This document shows positions 37,680 to 51,500 of a DNA stretch of 64,000 bases, in pieces. Within the stretch, counting starts at the first letter, position 1. Each line of letters begins with the position of its first letter. Source of the stretch: Acanthacorydalis orientalis (lineage: Eukaryota; Arthropoda; Insecta; Megaloptera; Corydalidae). Below the pieces are notes generated by a model that worked only from the letters and a program-made list of their open reading frames with translations, did no database searches and was not told the origin of the DNA. A program made the position numbers and the translations under genes. The stretch spans positions 43,660,318-43,724,317 of the forward strand of contig CM068315.1 of assembly GCA_034766995.1 (NCBI GenBank), given 5' to 3'.

Positions 37680-37960
37680 CAAGTTGTGCGTGCAATACCG
37701 GTCATCAATCGTGCGCACAATAACAGAATTAACACGGTCGTTACACGAAATTACACGTCCACGTGCGGCCATTATAATCGCAGCGCATGCTCGTGCTTAA
37801 TCACACACAACTTAACGCCTACCCTTCCCGGCCAAACTTTACCAATTGCCTGTGGCCATTGTCAATTATCCAGAGACAGATACAAACACGCAACCCCAGC
37901 TAATGTGATGCCACGCGATCACATATCATGCAATACGAAATGCCACCTAAACTTCTGATT
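37680..37960. other. GC-richer island, function unknown
   Basis: About 280 bp has clearly higher G+C than its surroundings, including 'CCACGTGCGGCCATTATAAT' and several CpGs. An open frame crosses it (37686-37958, plus strand) but its His/Cys/Thr-rich translation looks unlike a conserved protein and there is no splice context. It could be a conserved regulatory element. Confidence 0.3.
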
Positions 37961-38017
37961 AAGGTACCTCGCTATATTTGAATTGTTCAGTGCAAATTGT
38001 TGAGTAAAGTTTCATGT

Positions 38018-38078
38018 ACACACACACATACATATATATATATATACATGAATATATATATATATATATATATATATA
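38018..38078. repeat. Compound (CA)n/(TA)n microsatellite
   Basis: CA then interrupted TA runs. Confidence 0.9.
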
Positions 38079-38825
38079 AACGTTCCTACAAGAGTAGATG
38101 GTTTCTCTTCAATTAAATTAATAGATAAGTTCCATCTTTCAATCAAGAAAATATACAGAATGTCTATCACAAACAAATATTCTAAAAAATAAATAGTTTC
38201 TTTCAAAAAGTATATTCTTATATCAATGGAATTTTAAAATATAGAAAATAAAATACAAAAATTTATATAAAAAGCCTGAATTAATAATTCTATCAAATGT
38301 TATGTATTTTTATTTAAAAATATAATAATATTTACTTTCAAATATAGACAAATGAGCACACCAAGAAATGACAAAATTAAACTCACTAAAAATACTAAAA
38401 AAAATACATATAAACTTAAAACATAACATAAAATTTTATAGGCTAAAGTATTAACTATTCATCTGAATAAATTTTTTAATCAAAATCGTTGAAACCTAAA
38501 CAGAATAATTACTTTTCCTGTTCTTTAGAACACTTTTCTTTGTTTTTGTTTTTCTATGAAGAAATAAAAGAAGAAAAATGTCCCCAAGGACAGGAAAAAC
38601 AACTTCAAATGTGGATACACGGAGTCGAAACAAATAACAAATATTAAACAGAATAGATGGAAAAAACGCCTCTGTTCGAAAATTCTATTAATAATGAATA
38701 AAATTATATAATTTTATTAATTTTTTCAGTAGTAAAATTTTACTTTATGTGACAATTTTAATATAAAAAAAAAATATATTCAAAATGTTCTCAGGACTCA
38801 TGAAGTATATTAAGTATGCTGAATA

Positions 38826-38827
<2 letters not shown>

Positions 38828-38881
<54 letters not shown>
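38828..38881. repeat. (TA)n microsatellite
   Basis: A pure TA array. Confidence 0.95.
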
Positions 38882-38884
<3 letters not shown>

Positions 38885-39059
38885 TGTAAAATATATCGCA
38901 ATCAATTTTAAATCAAGAGAGCTTTATATCCTTCGATTTCGAATTTAAAATAGATAACATATTTCTGTATATATTAAATCTCGACATCATAAATATCGAA
39001 GCAAAAGCCATCCAATCAAATTGTAAAATACAAAACGACTACTTTATAACAAAGTGCTT

Positions 39060-39420
39060 TCTAAAATGAAAATTCGAACACGGAACAACACAATAAGTAA
39101 CATGTTTTGTGAGAGCGTCGCCGGACGCCATGTTGTACGGAATGACGGTTATAACCGACAAATGGCGAACGCTAACGTAAGAGTAATAGAGTGACTCTAG
39201 TGGCGGCATGACGGGGCGTACCACCTTGTGGCTTTTAAAGCAATTACTCGCAGCCGTCTACGCGCCGGACCCTCTTCCGGACCACGATACAACGTTCACC
39301 GGAACTAGCTGAGAGGTTAAGATTATTTAATGTCCGGATCGGAGACGTGCTCGTCCGACAGAAATCCGAATAATCGGACATAGCGTCGTCATTATATCTG
39401 TAAGACAAGAGCCGGTGCTC
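39060..39420. promoter_or_regulatory. Strongest CpG-rich island of the gene-poor region; possible promoter / first exon
   Basis: This is the most GC-rich noncoding block in the window ('CGTCTACGCGCCGGACCCTC' at about 39256, 'GTCGCCGGACGCCATG' at about 39117). On the plus strand an ATG (39131) opens a 17-codon frame ending at a donor-like CTAAC|GTAAGAG (about 39175). On the minus strand ATGGCGTCCGGCGACGC (from 39134) opens another frame. This pattern suits a promoter or untranslated first exon of a gene whose coding part lies far away or outside the window, possibly the channel gene on the minus strand. Confidence 0.3.
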
Positions 39421-40149
39421 TCATCACCTGTTGAAAAATATCGATCAAAACGAGTTAATTACACGTTTTTATTTTTTATGAAGAATGAATTGATATACAC
39501 ACAAAAGCGTACTTGCGTGCGCACTAAATGTGGAATACTAACATTAACAGCCAGAAATTAGTTCTTTTTTATGTTTTTTTAAAAGTTTTCATTTTCAAGT
39601 CTAATGCCAAAGTAAAATTACATCCTGAATTAAATCAGTATTAAAAAATATCATTTTGAATCAAAATATATGTTTTTTAGATTTTTAAAAAAAATAATAT
39701 TAGAGATATAAGAAAATATTAGAGAAATCCAGAAAGTAAGATTCTCTATTTTCTAATTCTGAATGTAAATTTGTAAGAGTAAATTAGACACAAGTTCAAT
39801 ACAAGCATAGGAAATACAAAATTCTTCAAGTTCTCTATCAGAAAGTTTCACGATATTAATTGATGAAGTTTTAGTGTCAAGATTGAAAATATGTACTTTT
39901 ACTGGTCCATTATTTTCTTTTATTTTATTCTAGTTAAAATAATAATTAATATTGTTTTATTTTTTTCTATTAAAAATGTAAAAAATACTTAAATTAATAA
40001 TAAACTTATAATTAATTTCTGTTGGAATTTTCTATAGCATATTAACATTTTTTTACTGGTACGATTTTCAAGTGAACAATATTTAACAGCCCATTCATAT
40101 CTAAGATTCTTGAAGCAACTGCTCCATTGCTCTATACCACCGCACAGCC

Positions 40150-40254
<105 letters not shown>

Positions 40255-41129
40255 CAACGTCAATTCAAATATATTTGTTGTAGACTGTAGTGGATCCTGC
40301 GTTTAAAAGTGGAATCAGATATTAAGGAAACTCTTGTCTGTAAATGTCTTCTCATAACGGAAATAACATTGACTCGACAAACTACTAGAGCACCGGTGTC
40401 TCTAACCGTGACATGTCATTTTATATGAAACAACAAATTATTTAGTATATTTTGTGAACAGGGTTGATCGAGCTGACTTACATGTTATATAGTGGCACTC
40501 TCGAAATCGTCACAAAGTTCTGTTTATACGATTGTTATATGTTCGAATGTAACAAGTTGATGACAAATTTAATCCGTTTATAAACTATGTACTGTACTTT
40601 ATTATAAAATATCAGATATGTTTCATAATATTTATGAAGAATAAATTTTACAGAAAGATGAAAATCTAGAGAAAGTGTTTTGTGTTTTTTTAAATATAAT
40701 ATGATGTCGCTATTAGTATTTTTTAAAAAAAATGTTACAAAATTTATCTTTCACACGTTAATTTTTAACATAAACCTGAATATCAAAAACTGGTTAGTTT
40801 CTTAAAAATAAAAACTTACTGTATGGTTTTAGACCTAAAATCATTTTTATAAAAAAAATTTTCATTTATTCCACAAACCATAATAAAAAAATTTAATCAA
40901 TAATATTCAATAATTGAATATTAATCTTTTTTAATTCTTAATTATGTACATTTCGATGGCAATTCTAATCCAGATAGCACTCAGGTGTATATAGACTTAC
41001 AACTGATCCTATAGGAAGAAGACCTCCAGGACAACTAAAGTATAGATTTATATTTTAATGCTCTAATCAAAAACAATTAATGGTTTGTAGTAACAATGAA
41101 AAATCCACTTTTTCTGAGCCTTAGTACTT

Positions 41130-41260
41130 TGAGGATGTTAGTGTCGCCATAGAACTGTATGCAAGCAATAATTAGAACGATCAATAAGCAATTATTGAAC
41201 AATTTGATCACTAAATCTTTTATTTAGTTACTAGAGAGTGAAATTTATTTGTGAGATCAT
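41130..41260 (+). repeat. Dispersed repeat shared with 13.3 kb
   Basis: Direct-orientation match to 13340-13450 (see that entry). A related start block 'CATTTCGATGGCAATTCTAA' at about 40950 recurs as 'CATTTCAATGGCAATCCAGT' at about 43602. Confidence 0.5.
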
Positions 41261-43389
41261 TGTAATTACTCAATTTCATACGATATATTTTTATAACATA
41301 TACGAAATCTACTTGTGTTTTTTTCACTTAAATAAAATAAAGATCACTGTATATCCATTGTACAAGTACTTATATCTATAATTGTAGATATTTAATTTAA
41401 AATTGAAGATTAAAATTCTAAATATATATTTATTGAAACACTGTTTCGGAAACATTATTTTACTTTATAATTAAAACTTTTGAAATTATCCATCAATAAA
41501 ACTACAACTTTATAATTTCATCATCATAAACGTTTAGTTTGATAAGTTCATTACAACACTGAAGTGTGTCTATGAAGCAAAATACAGTGCAAACTGCATA
41601 CATCTCGTAACATTGCACTATATGAGAATAGTAAATTGATACTAAAATACAATCTCTTGGGTCCAGGTAAGCAGTTAGAACGTAGCCACAACGTAAAGCT
41701 GTTTAGAGTAGACAAGTTGCAAAGGAAAATCCCTCTCACATATTAATTTAGTATGTGGAGTTTAACACGGGAGATGAAGTTGCATGGTTCGATTTGTAGT
41801 GTATTATTAAGTTGTCGATAGTCGTTTCGAAGTTTAATAATGGGTTTATAAAGTATACGTTCAACAGCTCTATGTACGTTATAGAAATGTAGAATACCGT
41901 TATGTATTAAACATAAACGATTTTATTGATAATACTTAGATTTAAAAATTGTAAGAGTATGCTTCTGTAATGATATAAAAAGTATTAATATCTAATTATA
42001 AATTTATTAAATGTAACAATTTATTCATAACATATTCTTTTCCAGTACAAAAGTCATTTAATACAGTTGAACGATTAATTTCATCAAATAATATTTTACT
42101 AAAAAATTAAATGTAAAAATCTTTAACAATGACAGTCAAATTTATCAACTTGTTAAGTACTTAATTATAATCTCATTCGCATTGATCTGTAAGCTTGAAT
42201 ACATACAATCATTTAGTAACAATTTAACCTCTTACCACATAGTACAGACAATTAACTGCATACCATCAAAATCAGTTTAATACTAGACTATAGCACATAT
42301 ATGCTAACTTCAGAGAATAATTCATTGTTAACTCCCTTAACTGGTGAATATATTCACTAATAGGTCTGCCTATTGGAATTATTTGTAAGTACTAATCGAA
42401 TTTCAAATTTAATGATACCATATCGAACAATTACCTTAATCTGAACATTATTCTTCATTAATTTTAGATATTTCTGAAAAGTTCTAATTAAAAATCAAAA
42501 CGTATATTTATGCTTGAAATTATATATTACAATAATATTCGAATATTTGTTCGAAATTTTTTACAGAAATTTATATATTGTGATATATTACATCAGAATA
42601 ATGAATATTTAATATTATTTTTAAAATTGGCATGTTTTTAGTTATTTTCGAAAATTCTAATTATTATACTTTTTCATCTATGCTCCTTCTATGTTTTTAC
42701 ATATTTTCATAGTTTCTTAACACACTCTTTTTATTTTTATTTTCTACGTCCGGTTTGTAATCTTAATCAGACGATAAATCAAATATTAAAACAGATCACA
42801 AAAAATAACCAAAAAAAAAACACGAAGAACTAATAAATAAGGACATTTTCAAAAATCACAAGAGTAAATATGATATTCTTTTCTAGTTCCTAAATATACA
42901 TTTTTTATAATTTTATTGGTCTATCTTTCTACGGTAGTTCCTTGAAATTGAATGAAACTTCAAGACATAATCATTTTCAAATTAAAATTTATAATTAAAC
43001 AATTATTATGAAATTAATGTTAAAAAATCCAATGTGTTAATATTATTATTATTAACATTATTTAAAATTAATGGGATTTTTTGTTTAATATATTTATATT
43101 TTGTTATCAAAAAATTCCTCAAATAAACCGTTCCAAAAACAATTCTTAGAAAATATAATTTTTCGAAATACAGTTATTCTGTGTTTTTTTTGTAATTTAT
43201 TCAAGTCAGTTTAGATTATGTCTAGTCAAATATAATCAGGTATGATCATGCCTGAAAAAGCTTAATCAGGACTGGACAAGCTTGGTCAAATTATTTTAAA
43301 ACAATGTTTCAATTAATGTTTTTGAAAAATTGTAGTTCCAAAAATTCTCTTTCGAATAGTTCTTTTCAAACAATTTACTTGTAGCTTAA

Positions 43390-43390
<1 letters not shown>

Positions 43391-43444
<54 letters not shown>
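43391..43444. repeat. (TA)n microsatellite
   Basis: A TA array with CATA interruptions on the left. Confidence 0.95.
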
Positions 43445-43446
<2 letters not shown>

Positions 43447-44512
43447 ATGCGAGTTATTTATACAATTTTTAGCTCTATAAGATAAATTTACATTCGCAAT
43501 TACATTTTTCAATCAACTCCTCCTCTACCTTAAACTAGAAAACTCTGATTAAAAATGTACAATAATTAAATATTACCATTCCTTATTATTTCTTATCCAC
43601 ATTTCAATGGCAATCCAGTCCCCAGCACACATAGAGATAATAAAAAATCTGTATCTTTTTTTTTATATTAGTATTCTGAGAATGATATAGTTAATAATAA
43701 ATTATTAACTATATCATCATAATAATAAATTATTGAATATTATTCAACAAAAAAAAATGTTTTTTTAAGAACATCGAAAATTTATTTATGACAGTGAATT
43801 TAGCCATAATCCAAAAACTATATTAGGAAAATATTTGAAATTAAACTTGTGATCTTTCAACTAGAAAAGATGTTTTCTGTTAGGTAAATATTTTATTTTT
43901 ATTTTAAAAAAATATTTCACTAAATATAATATATATATAACGTACAAAAATCCTACTAAATATAAATTATTACAATAAATAATAAGATCTCGAACAAAAA
44001 AGATTAATTATATCTAAATCACACTATAACATGAATTATATCTCTTCTCCATTGAAAAAAAAAATATTTTAAATACAATCGAAGAGAAAAAACAATACCA
44101 ATCTGAATTTATAGCAGAACTTTATTCAATTTTATACGAATCAAATTTGTTTATAATACATTATACGTGAGCGTCTATTTTATGTATGATATGTAAATAT
44201 AAATGGCCGACGTCGCTAACATGCTTAACATGTAAACGAACTCAATCATCGTATTCATGTCTACTATATAGATTCGATTTCCTCGACGACTCAATTGCAA
44301 TGGGAGCGTGTAACAGGCTCGTTGTGATCAAGTCCTACAGTTGGCAGCGAATATCCTATGTATGTACATACTACATAGTTGGCAGTATTTCCTACAGGTC
44401 CACACACACTTGATTCTCATTCCCTGGGAGAAAATTAAGTTCACCACTTGTACTAAAGCTCGGTGTGTGCACGGATTGTGAATGGCTTTAATAGTAAATA
44501 CATAAACATATA

Positions 44513-44677
<165 letters not shown>

Positions 44678-45044
44678 GTAATTTTGTATAATTTCGCGAA
44701 ACGTCCTAAAACCCTAATAACCAACCAACCTGTATAATTTCTAGGTATTATTATAACATTACTTTCTATTAATTAACATTATTTACATATATCCAAATTT
44801 ATTTTAATTTTTATACCAACTCGAATACTTGTTTTTTTATTAACTTCTAAGCCTTAATACTTTTAAAATAATTCACTGCAAAATTCATACAAACACCTCT
44901 GTTTATTGATCATTTATGATTGACCATATGGGAAATTGTATTATTTATCAATGCAATAAAAATATTAATTTTACTTTTCCAAAAAAATATTAAAGTATAT
45001 AGATGCGAGTCATAAATTACAGAAGTACAAAGAGATAATGGACA

Positions 45045-45047
<3 letters not shown>

Positions 45048-45099
<52 letters not shown>
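45048..45099. repeat. (TA)n microsatellite
   Basis: A pure TA array. Confidence 0.95.
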
Positions 45100-45100
<1 letters not shown>

Positions 45101-45673
45101 CTATTTTTCTTGGTTATTCCTATCAAAAAATAACGTATAATACTGTTTACTGTTTTGTCTTTCTGTATAACCATCATTTATAGAATTCCATTAAAATTTC
45201 TAAGTCCGTTCTTGAGTTCTTATTTTTTACGGTTGGCGTTATCTTCAAATGGCTTAAATAGGTTTAATTATTCTACTAAAATTATTACAAAATATTTAGT
45301 TGCATATGTCTTAATTTGAAACCTATTAGAAAATAAAACACATTAATAGAGAATTATAATGAAATATTTCTTAATATATCTAATTTATTATCCTAATAAT
45401 CTCAGTCCTTGTTAATGACTCCAGTTTTTATCTATCGGGGCCAGTTTTCGTTTTTCACTAATCTAAAACACTGACCCATATAAAAGATTAACTTTGTTTA
45501 ACTACAAGAGACCTGAAAAACATATGAGTCGAAATTAATCTTAACAAATAAACTTAAGTGATTCATAGGGATTAAAACCACTAAGGTAATACAGCAATAT
45601 GGTCACCTGTACAAACAGATTAGAATAATCTGAAATCGAACTGATTCGGCTTACTTTGCACTTATTTTTGAAC

Positions 45674-45674
45674 A

Positions 45675-45728
<54 letters not shown>

Positions 45729-45752
45729 TATATGTATGTATGTATGTATATA
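45674..45752. repeat. Compound (TA)n(TATG)n microsatellite
   Basis: A TA array followed by GTAT repeats. Confidence 0.95.
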
Positions 45753-45847
45753 ATGGTTAATTTATAATAACTATATTTCTCTCTGAAAACTAATAAACAC
45801 GTGGGTAAACAATTTGTGTATTTGTTACATGAATGTCAATTTTGTTT

Positions 45848-45861
45848 ATGTATGTATGTAA

Positions 45862-45915
<54 letters not shown>
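45848..45915. repeat. Compound (TATG)n(TA)n microsatellite
   Basis: TATG units pass into a long TA array. Confidence 0.95.
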
Positions 45916-45917
<2 letters not shown>

Positions 45918-46265
45918 CTTCTACATGTGCATATACATATATCACAGACGTAGCCTGGGCTTAAACACAAACTTTTCAAATAAATTACCATTTTGATTGA
46001 TTGAAATGGGATGATGTGATAATTCATAAACGAAAATGTTATTGATTTTCCATTAAAGTAATATTTATTGCAATCGACATAACTTTATATCATACTACAC
46101 ATAATTTAAGCTGCAAATTTTTAACGCATTTATTTAGTTGCCAGTTACAAGTATTTAAAACATGAATTAAAGAGGATTTTGGAAAAAAAAGGTTTAAACA
46201 GTTTTAAAAAACATTTAAAACAATCAGATTTTTATGAAACAATTCAGAGTATTTTGTTTTATTTG

Positions 46266-46286
46266 TACATATATACATACATACAT

Positions 46287-46339
<53 letters not shown>
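46266..46339. repeat. Compound (CATA)n(CA)n(TA)n microsatellite
   Basis: Three motifs in succession. Confidence 0.95.
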
Positions 46340-46342
<3 letters not shown>

Positions 46343-47019
46343 GTAAAAGCAGGTAGAGGGGACGTGTTGAAGAGAGACAAAGGGTTTATATAAAAGACTG
46401 AGTTAAATTATAGTGAACAGATTTTCTAAAAAAACGGACAGTTAAATCTTAAGCAAAATACTGTTAATAACTGTTATTTCATATTATTTTATTCTTTGAA
46501 TAGTATCATATCTTAGAAAATATATACTGAAGTACTATATGTAAGTACTGAAACACAGAATACGAAACATAAGTAACAAAAGTCGATTGTTTCGTATTCA
46601 ATAAATGTTAAACACTCAATAATCCCTATAAAATATTATTTGAAAGAGAATGGTTTAATTTATCAAAATAAAACAGTTTTTAGTACTATATTTACTATTT
46701 AAAGTTATTTAATAGACCTTTATCATTGAATGAATTTCATCAGATATGATTTAATTTATCTTACATAAATAAAAACGACCATGACTATAAAACTAAAACA
46801 GAGAGTTATAAAAATAATTTTGGAAAATATAATAATTCCAATAAAACTTTGGAAGCTCGAATAAATTGCAGTTTTATCCTCTAATACCATTATTTTATTC
46901 TGTCCCTGGCGTGAATAAAAGACAAGAATAAGAAATTTTCAGTTGCAAATAATTTAATCACGAAGAAAAATATAATCATATTTTATTTGCTCTAAGTAGG
47001 TGTATTGTTATTACTATTT

Positions 47020-47020
<1 letters not shown>

Positions 47021-47067
<47 letters not shown>
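47021..47067. repeat. (TA)n microsatellite
   Basis: A pure TA array. Confidence 0.95.
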
Positions 47068-47068
<1 letters not shown>

Positions 47069-47694
47069 ATTCAATCGAAAACATTAGTCCTTGTAAACTA
47101 ATTATTCTTGAATTTAGTTTTTTATCCTGTGAAGTCATTTTTATTTTAATTCTTTTTTATAACTTGCTCGCAGGGAAAATTTTAAAATCTTCCTTTTTAG
47201 AACATAATTTTCAACTGAACTAAATAAACACTCTACTACAAACAAATTCATATAACAAAAATTAATTTTTCTTATTAAAATTTTATAAGATAATCAGTTA
47301 CAAAGTTACAAACACATCAGTATAAACTAATCTTATATTTGATAAAAAATTTAATATTTTCTATGTTAATGAACGATTTATTATTAAATTTTATAATTTT
47401 CTTAAATTTTCAGCGTTTTAAAGTTATTTTTATATTATTGTATGTATGATTTTTAATAATATAATTACTTAAAAATTAATAAAATTATTTCCATTAGTAA
47501 AAAACAATTTATAACAAAAAAAGCATGCTAATAAAAGTACAAATTCTACATTTAATAAATGTAAAAATATGTAGAAAATTGAACTTGTGATATTTTAAAT
47601 GAAATCCTTTTTCGTTAGTGTGTGCGCCTCCAGTGCATTTTAACAATTATTTTTAGATGTTCTTGAACAACATTTTATACACACACATATGCAC

Positions 47695-47698
<4 letters not shown>

Positions 47699-47780
<82 letters not shown>
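47699..47780. repeat. (TA)n microsatellite
   Basis: About 80 bp of pure TA, 0.74 kb upstream of the RPRD2-like start codon. Confidence 0.95.
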
Positions 47781-47785
<5 letters not shown>

Positions 47786-48521
47786 GAAAATAAGTTTAAG
47801 GAATCTAATAGAAAGGAACCGAAAATCCACAAATATTTCGATACCAGGGAATATAAAACAACTTCCCATAATAAATTATTCACTGTATAATATTGAAGAC
47901 TTGTAAATTGAATAATTTATTTCAGTTTTCTTGATTGTTTACCAAGCAAGATGAATTAAAAATGCCCGTGGAATTTGTTCAAGATGAGATAAAATGCTCA
48001 CAATGTATTTATAGTTGCATTCTATCCGTAAACGCAGCCATAATAAAACAAATATTCAACATGGTGGATATTTTAGTTGATATGTGTATAGTATTGTAAT
48101 CAATCTACATTCAATGAATAACATTTTAAATTCATGAAAATATGTTCAACTAATAACATTTGACACAACAATATGTAATATATAGTAACTATTGGTGAAA
48201 ACTATTCCAAATAACGACAATTTCGTTTCTTCGAGTTAGCGTCAATGTTGTATACATCAAATGTTATCTACTGAACGATTCGATATTTATAAATATAATT
48301 TAAATGCATTAAATGAACACACATCATGATTTATTCTAATTTAGTGACATATGAACAAACATATTTTTAGCATATATCAAGTATTGAAACGAGAAATCAT
48401 TTATTACCAATGTAAAATAGTATTATTTATAACCTTACTTCCTCAACATAAATATAAAAAAAAGTCTTAAAAATGTGACAAGAGTGTGTTTTTTTAATCT
48501 TTGACTCAATAAACAATAATT

Positions 48522-51500
48522 ATGGCAGTGTCAGATGCTGGGTTTAATGTTGTACAGTTTGAAAAAAGATTGTCAACACTAAAGGACTCACAAGAAAGTA
48601 TCAATTCTTTGTCAGCGTGGTGCCTGGAAAACCGACAACACCATAAGAAAATCGTTGCAGCTTGGTTAAACGTTTTAAAAAGAGGTAAAGTAGTTTTAAA
48701 TTGTCGTTTACTTTTTTGTTTCGTGGCTTTTTTTGATATCTGTAATCGTTTATTTACAATTATAGCGAAAGTTGATCATCGATTAACTTTATTTTATCTT
48801 GCGAATGATGTTATTCAATATTCTAAAAGGAAAAACTATGAATTTGTGGAAAGTTGGGGTACTTCTTTACAAAAGGCTACTACGTTAGTTCGGTATGAAA
48901 ACTTCTTCATGTAAATTCATATTTACTTCAAATACACAATTTGAAAAAAATTTTAGTGAGGAAAATGTAAAACATCGTATATTACGAATATTTAAAATTT
49001 GGGAGCAACGTGGTATTTATGGAGAAGAATTCTTAGCAGATCTATCAGGACTTATCAGTGTTGCCCCAGTGAAAAAATTTGATCAAGATTCTACAGAATT
49101 TCAGGTTTTAACTTAATATTATATTATTAATTATAGATTTCTAATAAATGTAATATTACAGCCTTCATATTTAATATCAAAAATTCAACAATGCACAAAA
49201 TTAGAAGAAGATACAGATGTAAAATTGAAGAAAGTTAAAGATAATGAACAAAGTATGCAATGGCAAGATCCCGAGACAGTATTAACATCACTTAAAGGTG
49301 ATAAAAATAAATTATCTTGATTCTTTTATCTAATTGACTGTATTCAATGTATTGTTTTGTAATTTTGTGTATTCAGATCGTCAGCAAGTTGAAGATGTTG
49401 AAAAAGAAGTTGAGCACAGTGTTAAACTTGCAGAAGTTGTGACGAATGCATTAAATACTGAAATTAAAGCTAGAAAACATTTGTTGAATTTGTTAACACA
49501 GGCTGAAGTTTTTTATAGAACTCAAAAAGGGGAAGTCAAAGTTGTAGCTAATGTAAGTTTAAAGTGTATAAATGAAAGTTTAATAACAACGAATGTGAAA
49601 TGTGTGTTTATTGTTTTAATATGAAAATGTTCACGCAAAAATTTTAAATATACATTTATAGGCATATAAAAGTTTCGGTAGCAGAGTAAAGAACCTGAAG
49701 AAGCGTCTAGATGAAATGCTCCAAGATAGTTCTAGATGGACGAGTCCTATACCATCACCTGATGTAAACGCACCATCACCTGGTCCTGATTCTGATATTG
49801 AACTGCCCGGAGATACTACTACAAATAGTATATATTCTCTCGAGCAAACATATAGTGCAAACTTTTATAATCCTATATCATCTTTAGATCAGTCACAAAG
49901 TTTTCAAAACAATGGATTTTCAAGTTTTATTGGACAAAATATGCCATTTGATATACATGTATGTTTTTTCTAAATATTACGTTTTTTATCCTACACTTTT
50001 TAGTATCCTTATAAGTAATTTCATCCATTACACACAAAATAAAAGTTTCGTTGGTCAAGTTTATTTTTTATATTTATATTTTTATAGTTGCATAAAAAAA
50101 CCAAATGTATGTTCTTAATATGTTTTTTTTATATATATAAAATATTATATTTTAAAGTTACCTACTTATTATTTTTAATAAACTAATTGTTAAATCATTT
50201 TTAGGCAAACCTTTTTAATGATTCAAATACACCTTCACATGTTTCTGACACAAATTCTACAAATAATTTAATAGAAGTTGTGGGAGGAACTCAGCAATCG
50301 CAACCAGAAGGTTTTAATATTAATAATATTATTAAGCAACTGATGCCAACACCCAGTCAACATTCATCAGGTCAGTGTGAATTTAACTGTAATTTAGTTC
50401 GACAGGTTTTAAAAATTACAAAGTATTTATGATAATTGTTTTAAATAAGATGTTTTTAGTTATTTGTCCTTTTAATTTGACACTATAGATTTTATTATTT
50501 AATATACGTAAACATTTTTATTAAATTGATGTTCTGATTTATGATATTTTATAAAAATCATCGTCTTTATAGTAGATATTTTATTAGTATTTGTCAGATA
50601 TAAAAACACTGAAAATTACTAGTTTCCATATTTACATTTTTTTAAATAAACTAATAACATTTATAAAACAGGGAAAAGATGTTAATTAGTTTTATTGTCT
50701 TTAAATATATTTATTTATAATTTTATATATCATAAATTATTTTTATTATGTTTATTGTGAGAAGATTAGACATGGTTATATTTTTTAATATTTTTTTTAT
50801 TTATTTATACGTTACATTAGATATGAGTACAGGAATCAATCCAAATTCACATTTACCTTATGGCGATTCTGGAAGTGCCATTACAACACCATTGCAACCA
50901 CCACCCATGCCACCATTCACAAGTCCAACAACTACATATGCGACAACTAATAATACAATTGCTTATTCTGATCCTGTTTATCCACCTGCTACTGACTCAT
51001 ACAATCATGGAGGTAAGTAGAGAATATATTTTATACCAAGAGTTACTTTTCCTGAATATTGATTTAATGTGTGTGTGTGTGAGTGTATATATACACACAC
51101 ATATATGTGTGTGTGCCTGTGTGTGTACATATATATCTATATTTTATATCTGGTTTAAAAGTCTATTCAATTTTATTCTATAGTACAGTAAATCTACATT
51201 TTTAAAAAAAATATTAATTTGTTGCTCCAAATTTTTTATATTGTATAGAAGTTGTTTAATTTTTCTTAACTTGATTCGATTATCTTTTATATTTTTATTT
51301 AACATGTATTGAGTATGAAATGGTGTATAATAGTGAAAAAAATATTATGTTGCTATCTATGTTTTAAAATCTCAAAAATACTTTTACTTTTTTAAACTCA
51401 TTTCCTAAAGAAACTAATACCTCAACTTTTCCTCCAATCCTGCCAACATATAATAATCCTCCCCCAGTACAAGTTCCCTATCATCCTGTAGGTGCAGATG

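Noticed and set aside
37686..37958. 90-codon plus-strand frame
   Set aside because: Its composition is unlike a protein family I know, with no splice context; I kept the block only as a GC-richer island.
41250..41275. TGAGATCATTGTAATTACTC, which begins like the bantam microRNA
   Set aside because: The match stops after the first 11 or so bases, there is no hairpin partner nearby, and the site lies in a dispersed repeat.
48893..49116. Separate short frames around the RPRD2-like exons
   Set aside because: They are exons 3 to 11 extended into introns; the phase-matched splice sites join them into one gene.
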